A stretch of DNA of 64,000 nt from Roseovarius spongiae (GCF_003651245.1 NZ_RAPE01000002.1:868001-932000), one strand, 5' to 3'. Positions 15,868 to 26,494 are shown, counted from the stretch's first letter. Notes: a model not told the origin generated them from the sequence alone. A program made the numbers and translations.

Positions 15868-16350
15868 TCATTCATCGGAATAGACGGCGATACCGCCCTC
15901 CCCGAAAGCGTAGGTCTTGAGCGTCCCGCTCTTGCCCGCCATGCCCGGCGCGTTGCGCGGCATGCCCGGCAGGGTGATGCCGGTGATCTCGCGGCGCTCG
16001 CTGGTCAGGCGCTGGATGATCTCGACCGGCACGAGGCCGCTGACGTAATAACCGTCCACTTCGGCCAGGTGACAGCCGAGCCCCTGCTCGGGCACACCCA
16101 CGTCGATGGAGCGCGTGTCGAAGTCGCGGTCGTCGATGCGCGTGACCTGATAGCCGTTCTCCTCCGCGTAATCGGCATAGGCGTCGCAGCAGCCGCAGGA
16201 CGGATCGCGCCAGATGGTCATCTGGCGGTCGGCGGGAACGGAGGCGGCCGTTGCCGCAGCCTGGTCGCTTTCGGCCATGCCGAAGGTGGCGAAGCCGAGG
16301 ATGCCGGCAGTGGTGAGGGCGGCGGCGCCCAGGGTAAGCTTGGTGTTCAT
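15868..16350 (-). CDS. DUF411 periplasmic metal-binding protein
   Basis: A 160-residue protein with a signal peptide (LGAAALTTAGILGFATFGMA). The DUF411 signature is complete: IWRDPSCGCCDAYADY with Cys-Gly-Cys-Cys, the CHLAEVDGYYVSGLVP loop, and GITLPGMPRNAPGM at the end. Members bind copper or other soft metals and sit in copper and silver resistance clusters. It starts one base after the stop of the BNR-repeat gene. A second member at 19748-20215 goes with the P-type ATPase. Confidence 0.9.
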   Translation of the reverse strand: MNTKLTLGAAALTTAGILGFATFGMAESDQAAATAASVPADRQMTIWRDPSCGCCDAYADYAEENGYQVTRIDDRDFDTRSIDVGVPEQGLGCHLAEVDGYYVSGLVPVEIIQRLTSERREITGITLPGMPRNAPGMAGKSGTLKTYAFGEGGIAVYSDE

Positions 16351-16351
16351 G

Positions 16352-17287
16352 TCAGCTGTCCTTGAATGGGGTTGATCTGGTCCATGTCGCGCCGCCATCG
16401 CGGCTGACCGACAGACCGCTCTCGCGAGCGGCAACGAGGTGAAGGGGATCGGCCGGATCGACGGCCAGCGCCTCTGTGGCGCCCGGCGAGGCCTGCGCCC
16501 AGTTCACGCCCGCATCCGTGGAAACCCACAGGCCGCTGGCCAGCCCGGCGTAAAGCCGCTGTGGCGCATCCGGTGCGAGCGCCAGATTGGCGATCGGCTC
16601 ACCAAGGGGTAACGGCGCGGCGGGCGGCGGGCTCTTGCCGGCGGCCAGCGCGTCCATGGCGTCCCCGGCCGTCACGTCCTGCCAACGGCAGAAGCAATCG
16701 GGCACCCGGGTCAGCCCCGCCTTTGTTCCAGCGTAGAGCCAGATGCCGCCCATGCCCGAGGGGCTCGCGACTGAGACGAGGCTCAGCACGTCATGTTCAG
16801 TGCCCTCGAGGTAGGGGCGATCCATCACGAAGTGCCAGCTCTCGCCGCTATCTTCGCTGCGCCAGAGGCCGTCCCCCCGAATCGCGGCGTAGATCATGTC
16901 GGGGTCCAGCGCGGCTACGGTGAGCGCCGTGATAGGGGCGGCGGGCAGGCCGGCTCCGGCCTCGGCCCATGTCAGCCCGCCATCGAGGCTGCGACGCAGC
17001 CCGCCACCCTCCAGCGCCGCGAGAAGCGTGCCCTCACGCTTTGGGTGGCTGGCGAGAGCTGTGATCCGAGAAGCGAACGGCAATTGGCGGGCCGTGCCGG
17101 AGAGGAGGCGCCGTAGTCCGGCCTCGGTGGCCGCGACGAGAGTATCGCCGTCGAAGGCAAGGGCATGGATCGCCTCGCCGGTCGCGGCGAGAGAGATATG
17201 CGGAAAGATTGGCGCAGCACCGAGCGCGGCCAGGCCACCGCCCAGAAAGCGTCTGCGCGAGACGTCGCGCGGTTTGAAGACAGACAT
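16352..17287 (-). CDS. Tat-exported BNR/sialidase-like beta-propeller protein
   Basis: A 311-residue protein with a clear twin-arginine signal (SRRRFLGGGLAALGAAP). The rest is made of repeats of the type LRRSLDGGLTWAEAGAG, LWRSEDSGESWHFV, LWVSTDAGVNWAQAS and LSVSRDGGATWTRS. These are BNR/Asp-box motifs (S-x-D-x-G-x-T-W) of a beta-propeller, like the VPS10 or F510_1955-type glycosyl-hydrolase-like proteins of metal clusters. Sialidase catalytic residues are not evident, so it is probably a binding scaffold. It comes first in the DUF411 to ccdA series. Confidence 0.85.
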   Translation of the reverse strand: MSVFKPRDVSRRRFLGGGLAALGAAPIFPHISLAATGEAIHALAFDGDTLVAATEAGLRRLLSGTARQLPFASRITALASHPKREGTLLAALEGGGLRRSLDGGLTWAEAGAGLPAAPITALTVAALDPDMIYAAIRGDGLWRSEDSGESWHFVMDRPYLEGTEHDVLSLVSVASPSGMGGIWLYAGTKAGLTRVPDCFCRWQDVTAGDAMDALAAGKSPPPAAPLPLGEPIANLALAPDAPQRLYAGLASGLWVSTDAGVNWAQASPGATEALAVDPADPLHLVAARESGLSVSRDGGATWTRSTPFKDS

Positions 17288-17385
17288 GAAAGCAGTTCCC
17301 GAAGAGGACGAATGGCGTCGATCGCGCACCGGCCGGACTGCGGCGGATGCAACGAGACCAGGCCGTCACCTCGGGGTGCGGCCGG

Positions 17386-17733
17386 TCAGCTCAGGAAGGT
17401 GCTTCGTGGGGGGAAGGGGTCGGACCCCGGATCAAGGCCCGCGAGATCGAGATCGCCAGACGTTTCCAGGGGTGAGGAGCGCAGATTCAGCCCGGCTGTC
17501 CGGGCATCCCGGACCGTCGACAGAACGGGCGCCGTGCAATCCATGTCGCAGACGACGGCGTCCGACGTGTCCTGCGTGCAGGCAGGGCAGATATCACCCT
17601 GCTCCGCATCGATCACCGTTGCGGCGCTGGCCATCTCCAGGGACATCTTCGCGCCAGCCAGGTCATGCCCAAGCATGCCGCCCAAAAGGGCGAGCGAAAG
17701 GCAGAGCGTGGCAAGGCGGACCAGAAAGCGCAT
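17386..17733 (-). CDS. Small secreted Cys-containing protein of unknown function
   Basis: A 115-residue protein: a signal peptide (FLVRLATLCLSLALLGGMLG), a middle with four cysteines in the pattern CPAC and CDMDC, and a low-complexity tail. The arrangement recalls small DUF2946-type proteins of copper operons, but the match is weak. No purine-rich ribosome site precedes ATG 17733, so the start is uncertain and an upstream alternative is possible. It lies 98 bases upstream of the BNR gene and probably shares its promoter. Confidence 0.6.
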   Translation of the reverse strand: MRFLVRLATLCLSLALLGGMLGHDLAGAKMSLEMASAATVIDAEQGDICPACTQDTSDAVVCDMDCTAPVLSTVRDARTAGLNLRSSPLETSGDLDLAGLDPGSDPFPPRSTFLS

Positions 17734-17847
17734 GGGGAAGGAGTTAGGATATCTTACCCCTTTTGTCGATCCTCGCCTCCTTGCAGGGTCATCAACAATT
17801 CCGGAGGTCGCTACGTAGATAGACTGCGTCGTCACTCGCCTGAGCAA

Positions 17848-18786
17848 TCATCTGTCCGCGCCCGCACCCGCTGACAGGCTATCGTGTCCGAAGAGAGGCG
17901 CATTTTCATGGGGGTTATCGGCGGTCTCGAACTCGAGGCTGGAATGGCCGATGCCGAAATCCTCCTCCAGTCTCCCCTTCAGCGCCTGCTTCACCGCGCC
18001 GAGGCGCGACCAGTCGTCATCCTCCAGCACGACATGGCAATCGAGCGCCACCTCGTGCTCCTGCATCTGCCATAGGTGGACATGGTGCACATCGCGAACG
18101 CCCTCGACCGTCACCATCGCCCGGACCACCGCCTCGGCGTCCATGTCCGGCGGGCTGCCGAGCATCAATATCCGGACCGGCCCGCCGATCTCGGTCAGGG
18201 CGAGATAGAGGATGTAGAGCGCGATGCCGATGGTGATCGCGGGATCGATCCAGCGCAGGTCGTAGAGGATGATCAAAGTGCCGCCGACAATGACCGCCAC
18301 CGAGGCGAGCGCGTCCGAGAGGTTGTGCAGGAAGAGCGCCCGGATGTTCACGCTGCCCTTTTGCATCGAATAGGTCAGCCCTGCGGTCAGGGTGTCGATC
18401 ACGAGCGCGACGCCGCCCAGGATCACCACCGTCCAGCCCGCCACCTGAGGCGGATCGATCATGCGCATCCCACCTTCGTAGATCAGGTAGATCCCGACCA
18501 GGATCAGGGTGGTGTAGTTGACCAGGGCCGCCACGATCTCGATCCGGCCGTAGCCGAAGGTCATGCGCTCGTCCGCGGGGCGTCGCGCGATCTTGCGGGC
18601 GACGAAGGCGATGACCAGCGACGCCATGTCCGAAAAATTGTGCAGTGCATCGGCGATCAGCGCGAGTGATCCCGAAAAGATGCCCCCAACGATTTGCGCG
18701 ACGGTAAGGAGCGCGTTCGCCCAGATGGCAATCGAAACCCTGCGGTCACCGCTTTCGGGGTCGATATGGGCGTGATCGTGCGGCAT
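17848..18786 (-). CDS. czcD: Cation diffusion facilitator, CzcD/ZitB type
   Basis: A 312-residue inner-membrane antiporter exporting Zn(II), Cd(II) or Co(II). The N-terminus is His-rich (MPHDHAH). Helix 2 has ADALHNFSDM and helix 5 has LHNLSDALAS, giving the His-Asp metal site of Zn/Cd-type CDF proteins. Six helices are followed by a cytoplasmic domain with the HHVHLWQM motif that dimerises on metal binding. ATG 18786 is used; the frame extends upstream but without family similarity. It follows the second CDF-like gene in the same direction after 130 bases. Confidence 0.93.
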   Translation of the reverse strand: MPHDHAHIDPESGDRRVSIAIWANALLTVAQIVGGIFSGSLALIADALHNFSDMASLVIAFVARKIARRPADERMTFGYGRIEIVAALVNYTTLILVGIYLIYEGGMRMIDPPQVAGWTVVILGGVALVIDTLTAGLTYSMQKGSVNIRALFLHNLSDALASVAVIVGGTLIILYDLRWIDPAITIGIALYILYLALTEIGGPVRILMLGSPPDMDAEAVVRAMVTVEGVRDVHHVHLWQMQEHEVALDCHVVLEDDDWSRLGAVKQALKGRLEEDFGIGHSSLEFETADNPHENAPLFGHDSLSAGAGADR

Positions 18787-18916
18787 GGCGGCTCTCCAAA
18801 TTCGATGGCCTTGTCTATGCGGAAGCAGACGAGGCATCGTGACATGCCGAGCAACACTGCGCTGTCCCGCCACAAGCTCAAAGCAGCCTCCACACACGCG
18901 AAGATGCTGCTATTTA

Positions 18917-19570
18917 TCATGCCGGCCTCTCGGCATCGTCCGGATCAACCGACAGCGCATCCTTGGTGGCTTCCAATCCCTCCCAGGCGACGTAGGGGAC
19001 AATGAGAAGCGCAGCGACGGGATCGGCCCACCACCAGCCGAAGGCCTGCGTCAGGGCGAGGCCGATCAGGACCACCACCGTCTGATACTCGCAGATCAGC
19101 GTGTCCTTGGCGTCATACTTCAGCGCGGGCGAGCCCAGGCGCTTGCCGTAGCGGTGCTTGCCCCACGCCAGGAACGGATTGACCACGAGGGAAACCAGAA
19201 GGATCGCGATCCCCCACCACGAGAAGCCTGGCGCTTCGCGCGAGACGAAGGCTGACACTGCCTCGTATAAAATCGCCGCGACCACGATCCAGAACGCTGC
19301 CGCGACGACCGAAAGGGCGACCTTCTTGCGTTTGAGAACCGTGCGCGGGTCGGCGCCCCGTTCCTCGGCCCGCAGGCGCCAGATCAGCGTGCCGGCAGAG
19401 GTGGCTTCGACGGTGCTGTCGAGCCCCCAGCTTATAAGTGCGGCGCTGCCAGTGAGAAGGCCAGCCGTCACCGAGACGACGACTTCCAGGATGTTGTAGA
19501 CGAGGCTGGCGACCTCAACGCGAACTCCGCGCCGCAGGTCCGCTTGGCGGTCATCTTGCTGCTCTGCCAT
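18917..19570 (-). CDS. CDF-related cation transporter membrane domain
   Basis: A 217-residue membrane protein with about six helices. It has the CDF-like stretches VYNILEVVVSVTAGLLTGSAALISWGLDSTVE and, later, YDAKDTLICEYQTVVVLIGLALTQAFGWWWADP. In the first site the usual H/D-x3-D is G-L-D-S-T-V-E and in the second A-K-D, so the metal set differs from CzcD. The C-terminal cytoplasmic domain is absent. This short variant is commonly found beside ZntA-like genes. The metal is not known. The 177 bases downstream of 19570 show nothing recognisable. Confidence 0.78.
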   Translation of the reverse strand: MAEQQDDRQADLRRGVRVEVASLVYNILEVVVSVTAGLLTGSAALISWGLDSTVEATSAGTLIWRLRAEERGADPRTVLKRKKVALSVVAAAFWIVVAAILYEAVSAFVSREAPGFSWWGIAILLVSLVVNPFLAWGKHRYGKRLGSPALKYDAKDTLICEYQTVVVLIGLALTQAFGWWWADPVAALLIVPYVAWEGLEATKDALSVDPDDAERPA

Positions 19571-19747
19571 GACAAGCTCCTTGTGGGACGTGTGATCGGG
19601 TGGCGTTATGGATGGCTTGAACGCGCGGAGGCGAAAGTCGCGGAGCGGGCGTTTGGAGAACCGTCAGAGGCCGGTGCGCTCCTGTCGCCGTGACCGCGCG
19701 CGAGACAGAATTGGCGTGCTGGCAGTGCACAACATCTTGATCTGCCC

Positions 19748-20215
19748 TCATGTGGCCTCGTAGCGAGAAAATATCTCCGTGCTGCCATCCTGCCGGATCA
19801 AGAAGACATCATAGGCTTCGCGCGCGTCTTCGGGACCCATGCCCGGCGAGCCGAAGGGCATGCCCGGCACGGCGAGGCCGACGGCGTCCGGACGCTCGAC
19901 AAGCAATCTGCGAATGTCGGCCGGCGGCACATGTCCCTCGATCATGTAGCCCTCGATCTCGCCGGTATGGCAGGAGGTCATTTTCTGGAGGATGCCGTTC
20001 TCGAGCTTGTGCCTGACGAGGAGCGTGCCGTAGCTGCTTTCGGTGGTCACGGTGAAGCCGTCTTTGCGCAGGATGTCGATCCAGGCCGAGCAGCATCCGC
20101 AATTCGGGTCCTTCAGGACGTGGATCGCAGGCATGCCCTGCGTCATCGCTGCGAACGGAGTGGCAGCGGCGAAGCCTGCCGTGCAAGCCAGCATGGCGCG
20201 TCTGGTGATGGTCAT
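19748..20215 (-). CDS. DUF411 periplasmic metal-binding protein (second copy)
   Basis: A 155-residue protein with an exported N-terminus containing RR (ITRRAMLACTAGFAAATPFA). The DUF411 core is intact: VLKDPNCGCCSAWIDILRK, CHTGEIEGYMIEGHVP and GLAVPGMPFGSPGM. It starts 11 bases after the stop of the P-type ATPase, so the two form one transcript; the protein may take up metal exported by the pump. It is only moderately similar to the copy at 15868-16350, so the two were probably acquired separately. Confidence 0.9.
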   Translation of the reverse strand: MTITRRAMLACTAGFAAATPFAAMTQGMPAIHVLKDPNCGCCSAWIDILRKDGFTVTTESSYGTLLVRHKLENGILQKMTSCHTGEIEGYMIEGHVPPADIRRLLVERPDAVGLAVPGMPFGSPGMGPEDAREAYDVFLIRQDGSTEIFSRYEAT

Positions 20216-20226
20216 TGTGTCTCCTC

Positions 20227-22512
<2,286 letters not shown>

Positions 22513-22547
22513 GACGGACCTCCCGCTGTGATTCCCGGTCGGGTTTT

Positions 22548-22578
22548 GATATAAGAGCTACAGCCACTGTAGGTTCAA
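22548..22578 (-). promoter_or_regulatory. zntA promoter with MerR-type operator and 19-bp spacer
   Basis: Read on the minus strand, TTGAAC (-35, at 22573-22578) and TATATC (-10, at 22548-22553) are separated by exactly 19 bases, the overlong spacer that makes MerR-family promoters inactive until the activator twists the DNA. The spacer holds the dyad ACCTACAG-TGG-CTGTAGCT (22556-22574), close to known ZntR/CadR/PbrR operators. The transcript would start about 30 bases before zntA. Confidence 0.85.
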
Positions 22579-22661
22579 GCTGCGCCGAGAAAATTCCCGC
22601 CTTTCCGGCCGGGGCGAGAGCACACGAATGCAACGACCGAAGTTTGATGAGGAGACCTCGC

Positions 22662-22829
22662 ATGCTTTCCATAGGCAGCTTGGGAAAGCGGACCGGCACC
22701 AAGGTGCAGACGATCCGCTACTACGAGCAGATCGGCTTGATGCCCGAGCCCGGCCGGACCGAAGGCGGCCAGCGACGTTACGAAGATGTAGAACTCGACC
22801 GCCTCGCGTTCATTCGCCATTCCCGGTGA
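22662..22829 (+). pseudogene. MerR-family (ZntR/CadR-like) regulator, truncated by insertion
   Basis: Only the DNA-binding domain remains: MLSIGSLGKRTGTKVQTIRYY and then EQIGLMPEPGRTEGGQRRY, ending at FIRHSR. The TGA that stops it is the first three bases of the inserted element. The dimerisation helix and the metal-binding Cys loop are missing, and the sequence on the other side of the insertion (from 24108) does not encode them. A ribosome site GAGGAGA precedes the ATG. It is divergent from zntA, the normal arrangement for its regulator. A full activator can no longer be made here. Confidence 0.9.
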
Positions 22830-22889
22830 CCTGCCACGGGATTTTTCCTCCATTTGGAATTAGAGTCCGCCCCAACGAAGGGACGGACA

Positions 22890-23156
22890 ATGAAGCGAAC
22901 GAGATACAGCGAAGAACAGATCATCGGCATCCTTACCGAGCATGAGGTAGGCGCGAAGTGCGCCGATCTGTGCCGCAAGCACGGGATGTCGGAAGGCACC
23001 TTTTATGCCTGGAAAGCCAAGTTTGGTGGGATGACGGTTTCGGACGCCAAACGACTGAAGGCGCTGGAGGACGAGAACGCCAAGCTGAAGAAGTTGCTGG
23101 CGGAGCAGATGCTCGACGCTGCGGCGATGAAGGAACTGCTCTCAAAAAAATGGTAG
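22890..23156 (+). CDS. IS3-family transposase OrfA
   Basis: An 88-residue protein with the HTH stretch [18 protein letters not shown], then [23 protein letters not shown], and a leucine-zipper-like segment ([18 protein letters not shown]) for multimerisation. It ends SKKW at a TAG directly behind the A7 run. The codons fit A-AAA-AAA, so a -1 slip continues into orfB. Typical of this IS3 branch in length and order. Confidence 0.93.
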   Translation: MKRTRYSEEQIIGILTEHEVGAKCADLCRKHGMSEGTFYAWKAKFGGMTVSDAKRLKALEDENAKLKKLLAEQMLDAAAMKELLSKKW

Positions 23157-24079
23157 GGCCCGCCGTGAAGCGCGAAGCCGTTGCGCATCTGCGGGCCAGG
23201 CTTGGCCTGTCGGAACGGCGGGCCTGTCAGATTGTTGGAGCGGACCGCAAGATGATCCGCTACCGGTCCGCGCGACCGCCCGAGACCCGGCTGCGCCAGC
23301 GGCTTCGGGATCTGGCCAATGAACGCCGCCGGTTCGGTTATCGGCGGCTATTTGTGCTGCTGCGCCGGGAGGGAGAACCCTCCGGGATCAACCGTATCTA
23401 CCGGCTGTATCGAGAAGAAGGGCTCACGGTGCGCAAACGCCGGGCCAGGCGCAAGGCGGTAGGAACCCGGGCACCGATCCTGGTCGAGGCCCGGCCCAAT
23501 GCGCGCTGGTCGCTGGATTTTGTCCATGACCAGCTCGCCAGTGGCCGGCGGTTCCGCATCCTGAACGTGGTCGATGACGTGACGAGGGAATGCCTGGCGG
23601 CCATTCCGGACACATCGATCTCGGGGCGGCGTGTCGCGCGGGAATTGGCGGCCTTGATCGAACGGCGTGGAAAGCCCGGCATGATTGTCTCGGACAACGG
23701 CACCGAACTGACCAGTAACGCGATCTTAACCTTCGTTACCGCGCAGGGGATCGAATGGCATTACATCGCCCCGGGCAAGCCGATGCAGAACGGGTTTGTG
23801 GAGAGTTTCAACGGGCGCATGCGCGATGAACTCCTCAACGAAACCATGTTCCGCAACATGCCCCATGCGCGCGCCGTAATCCGTGCCTGGGCAGCAGATT
23901 ACAACGAGGAGCGCCCACATTCGGCGCTTGGCTATCAGACGCCCAAGGCGTTCGCCGAGCGCCTGATCACCGCAACCGACACCCGCGCTGCGCCATCTGA
24001 AAGCTCCGCGCGGATGCCGGTTGCTCCACCTGCGCCAATCGGCGTATCAACCCGAAGGGCTCTGGTTCCGGATGGGTGA
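23150..24079 (+). CDS. IS3-family transposase OrfB (DDE)
   Basis: A 309-residue catalytic part. The DDE triad is Asp in [10 protein letters not shown], Asp in [12 protein letters not shown] and Glu in [18 protein letters not shown]; the tail motif is [18 protein letters not shown]. The frame is -1 to orfA and is open through the slippery run, so the main product should be OrfAB. An ATG at 23150 inside the run could start a separate OrfB. The gene looks intact. Confidence 0.93.
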   Translation: MVGPAVKREAVAHLRARLGLSERRACQIVGADRKMIRYRSARPPETRLRQRLRDLANERRRFGYRRLFVLLRREGEPSGINRIYRLYREEGLTVRKRRARRKAVGTRAPILVEARPNARWSLDFVHDQLASGRRFRILNVVDDVTRECLAAIPDTSISGRRVARELAALIERRGKPGMIVSDNGTELTSNAILTFVTAQGIEWHYIAPGKPMQNGFVESFNGRMRDELLNETMFRNMPHARAVIRAWAADYNEERPHSALGYQTPKAFAERLITATDTRAAPSESSARMPVAPPAPIGVSTRRALVPDG

Positions 24080-24139
24080 AAGTTCAGTGGCAGGTCATTG
24101 CCACCCTTTTGCGTTTACGTGAGGGGACGGAAAGTGATC

Positions 24140-24166
24140 GGCGGCATTCCTGCCAAGAATGCCGCC
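24140..24166. terminator. Strong hairpin downstream of the DUF305 gene
   Basis: GGCGGCATTC, a 7-base loop CTGCCAA, and the exact complement GAATGCCGCC form a 10-bp perfect stem. It lies 80 bases after the stop of the minus-strand gene ending at 24247. On that strand no T-run follows, so it is not a classic intrinsic terminator; it may protect the 3' end or act as a bidirectional pause site. Confidence 0.4.
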
Positions 24167-24246
24167 AGACGAACCGCCAGGTTGGTCTCCTGCAACGCGA
24201 GGCATGTCTTTCGCAGCGGCTCTTACGCAGCACTTCGCGCGGAGAG

Positions 24247-25707
24247 TTAACTATCTGGCATCTTGATCCCGCGTGCCTCGAGCCAGGCGCGCATGGCGTC
24301 GATCTCCTGCTGCTGTTCGGCGATGATGTGCCGGGCCAGGTCCATGTTCTCGGCATCGGAACCTGCGGCGAGTTGGATGCGGGCCATGTCGATGGCCCCC
24401 TTATGGTGCGGGATCATGCCGAGCACGAAGGCTATGTCGGGGTCGTCGTGCCGGAGGCCGGCCATCATCTCAACGTGCATCCCCATCATCGACTGCGCAT
24501 AGGCGTCGGCAATGGAGGTGTCGCCAAGGTCGGCCGGCGTGACCGGCGAGAGCTCATCGCCCTCGCGCAGGGTCTCCATCGCCTGCGGTCCGTGCGGATG
24601 ATCCAGCGAATAGGAGTGCGTGGCCATCTCGCCCCGCTCGGCGCGGATCTCGGCCATCGTCCGGGTTTCGGTGCCGTAGAAGACGGCGTGCAGACCCCAG
24701 TAGGCCGTGACGAAGATCACCAGCGCCCCGGTCAGACCGATCGGCACGCCGACAAGCGCGCGCCGGATCCAGGACCAGAAGTGGAGTTGCCGGGTATGGT
24801 CCACGGCGATCACGACGATGATCGCCATGATGAGGGCGTGGCCGATCAAGTCGACCCGGCCGAAGGGATAGACCGCGGCATTGAAGATCACGAAAAGCGC
24901 GATGGCCGAAAGGCGACGCACCAGCGGCGTGGCCAGCAGGCCGAAGCCCATGGTGAACTCCGCCACGCCCGCCATCGGGATGAACATGTCGCGCGGGATA
25001 CCGAAGGTCAGGAAGGGCTTTTCCTCGACCAGGGGGTAAAACCATTCGGGATAGGCGAACTTTTCAAGACTGGACCACATCAGCGCGATCGCGACGCCCC
25101 AGCGGAGCACCTCGAAGCGGTGCTTGCGCCAATCCTCCCGCCCCGAGGATTCAAGCACCAGGTAGGCCGCCGCGGCCACGCCGAGCGCGAGGTAGTCGAG
25201 CAGGTGGAACGGATCGTAGTCGCGCAGCGCCAGCACCCAGAGAAAGATGATCCCGGCCGCTGAAAGTGGCATGGTCTTGCGCGAGACGATGCCCGTCGCG
25301 ATGAGCAATTGAAGCCAACTCACCCATTCCGCCGGGGTCTTGAGGTCGGGCGTCAGGTAGACGCCGCCGACCGAGAAGATCGCGACGAAGAAGCCGGCGA
25401 TCACGATGCGGACAAAGTCGTCGAGCCTGAACCAGAGGGGGTTCGTGACGCGGTCCATCGCATCGAGGGTCGTCTCTCCGACGGGCGTGCGCTCGACAAG
25501 ACGCGAGGCGGTGAAAAAGGCCAACACCAGAACGATGCCGGTCCAGAACCAGGGATCCGTCAGGGTCCGGGTGATTGGCGCTGGTGCCGCGTCGACGATG
25601 TATGGTGCGAACCACTTCACATGAGCCGAGGCCGCTGCCGGCGCCAACGCACCGGCGAACGCCAGGGCGAAGCCGAGGCCTGGTTTGCGGAGGAGGGAGG
25701 ACAGCAT
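24247..25707 (-). CDS. DoxX-like membrane protein fused to a DUF305 domain
   Basis: A 486-residue protein. After a signal-like segment (ALAFAGALAPAAASAHVKWF), eight or more helices follow, with a DoxX-like part around WSSLEKFAYPEWFYPLV and GVAEFTMGFGLLATP. The C-terminal 110 residues are a DUF305 domain: ADAYAQSMMGMHVEMM, MIPHHKGAIDMARIQLAAG and IIAEQQQEIDAMRAWL, with the His-His and Met ligands typical of this metal-linked periplasmic fold. The joining of both parts in one protein is unusual. It is last in the NsrR-like, DUF6522, membrane protein operon, 33 bases after its neighbour. Confidence 0.85.
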   Translation of the reverse strand: MLSSLLRKPGLGFALAFAGALAPAAASAHVKWFAPYIVDAAPAPITRTLTDPWFWTGIVLVLAFFTASRLVERTPVGETTLDAMDRVTNPLWFRLDDFVRIVIAGFFVAIFSVGGVYLTPDLKTPAEWVSWLQLLIATGIVSRKTMPLSAAGIIFLWVLALRDYDPFHLLDYLALGVAAAAYLVLESSGREDWRKHRFEVLRWGVAIALMWSSLEKFAYPEWFYPLVEEKPFLTFGIPRDMFIPMAGVAEFTMGFGLLATPLVRRLSAIALFVIFNAAVYPFGRVDLIGHALIMAIIVVIAVDHTRQLHFWSWIRRALVGVPIGLTGALVIFVTAYWGLHAVFYGTETRTMAEIRAERGEMATHSYSLDHPHGPQAMETLREGDELSPVTPADLGDTSIADAYAQSMMGMHVEMMAGLRHDDPDIAFVLGMIPHHKGAIDMARIQLAAGSDAENMDLARHIIAEQQQEIDAMRAWLEARGIKMPDS

Positions 25708-25740
25708 GAGGGATGCCCCTTCATTGTAAGGAATTGATGA

Positions 25741-26040
25741 TCAGGTCTTCGCACTCATGATCGCGAGGTCGATCGGACCCGCGGCCGGCGCGTGTGCAGG
25801 GAAGGTCGCGCGCGACAGGATCGTGCCGCTCTGGTCGACGACGAGACGCAACGCCCGGCCTCCGCAATAGAAGGTCAGGCGCCAACGACCGGCGTCCTCG
25901 TCGACACCGGTCTCGCAACGACTGGTAATCTCACCGGCACGGAGCCTCGCGGGAACGTTGGCGGGCGGCAGATCGAAAGCATCGCCTACTATCTCCGCGT
26001 CGACCACAAAGCCATCAGTGCTGAAAGACACGTTGCCCAT
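25741..26040 (-). CDS. DUF6522-like small protein
   Basis: A 99-residue soluble protein. The pattern FVVDAEIVGDAFDLPPANVPA, then LRAGEITSRCETGVDEDAGRW, then RLTFYCGGRALRLVVDQSG matches, from memory, a family of small proteins found beside NsrR-type regulators and nitric-oxide genes. Two cysteines are in SRCETG and FYCGG. The gene begins 12 bases after the regulator's stop. Molecular function is not established for the family. Confidence 0.7.
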   Translation of the reverse strand: MGNVSFSTDGFVVDAEIVGDAFDLPPANVPARLRAGEITSRCETGVDEDAGRWRLTFYCGGRALRLVVDQSGTILSRATFPAHAPAAGPIDLAIMSAKT

Positions 26041-26052
26041 GACGCTCTCCTT

Positions 26053-26472
26053 TCAGGCCACGGCTGGCGCAGGCGTCGGCAAGGCGACGTCGGCCAGCGT
26101 CGAGCGATCGAGTTCGGCCAGGAACGCCGCCTCCGCAGCGTAGAGCTTGCCTTTCAGGCAACAGACCGGGGTGACGCAGCAGGCCCCGTCCGGAGAGAAA
26201 CACTCGACGAGTGCCTGATCCTGCTCGAGGAGCCGCACGAGATCTCCCAGGCCGATTTCGCTGGCGGGACGTGCAAGCGTCGCACCGCCGCCGGTGCCGC
26301 GGCGCGTGGTAACGAACCCGTGCCGGGCGAGGCGCTGGATGATCTTGTTCAGGTGATTGCGCGAGATGCCGAACTCGTCTGCGATCTCCGCCGTCGAGAA
26401 GGCGCGCTCCGGGGCACTGGCCATGCGCATGAGCGCCCGAAGTCCAAAATCGGTGAAGCTGGTCAAGCGCAT
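26053..26472 (-). CDS. nsrR: Rrf2-family Fe-S regulator, NsrR-like
   Basis: A 139-residue repressor. The N-terminal winged helix has LTSFTDFGLRALMRMA and FGISRNHLNKIIQRLA, diagnostic of NsrR/Rrf2. Cys 91, 98 and 104 (in CFSPDGACCVTPVCC) give the three cluster ligands, and the motif has two extra cysteines (99 and 105). NsrR releases DNA when nitric oxide attacks its Fe-S cluster. It is divergent from a truncated hemoglobin gene, a common NO-detoxification pairing, and a 13-bp dyad lies between them. Confidence 0.9.
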   Translation of the reverse strand: MRLTSFTDFGLRALMRMASAPERAFSTAEIADEFGISRNHLNKIIQRLARHGFVTTRRGTGGGATLARPASEIGLGDLVRLLEQDQALVECFSPDGACCVTPVCCLKGKLYAAEAAFLAELDRSTLADVALPTPAPAVA

Positions 26473-26494
26473 CTGGTGGCCTCGCTATAAATTG

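Larger units (their letters stand above)
22827..24107 (+). mobile_element. IS3-family insertion sequence, 1281 bp, without target duplication
   Basis: Both ends start TGACCTGCCAC when read inward, and the next 30 bases stay similar (GGAATTAGAGTCC on the left, GGAACCAGAGCCC on the right). It carries orfA and orfB with an A-AAA-AAA slippery site at 23144-23150. The bases outside differ (CCGG on the left, TTGC on the right), so there is no 3-5 bp target repeat. With the missing rest of the merR-type gene, this points to deletion or recombination at one end after insertion. It resembles the IS407-like branch. Confidence 0.9.

Noticed and set aside
24108..24246. Missing half of the merR-type gene beyond the IS
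   Set aside because: None of the three plus-strand frames encodes a dimerisation helix or metal-binding cysteines of that family.
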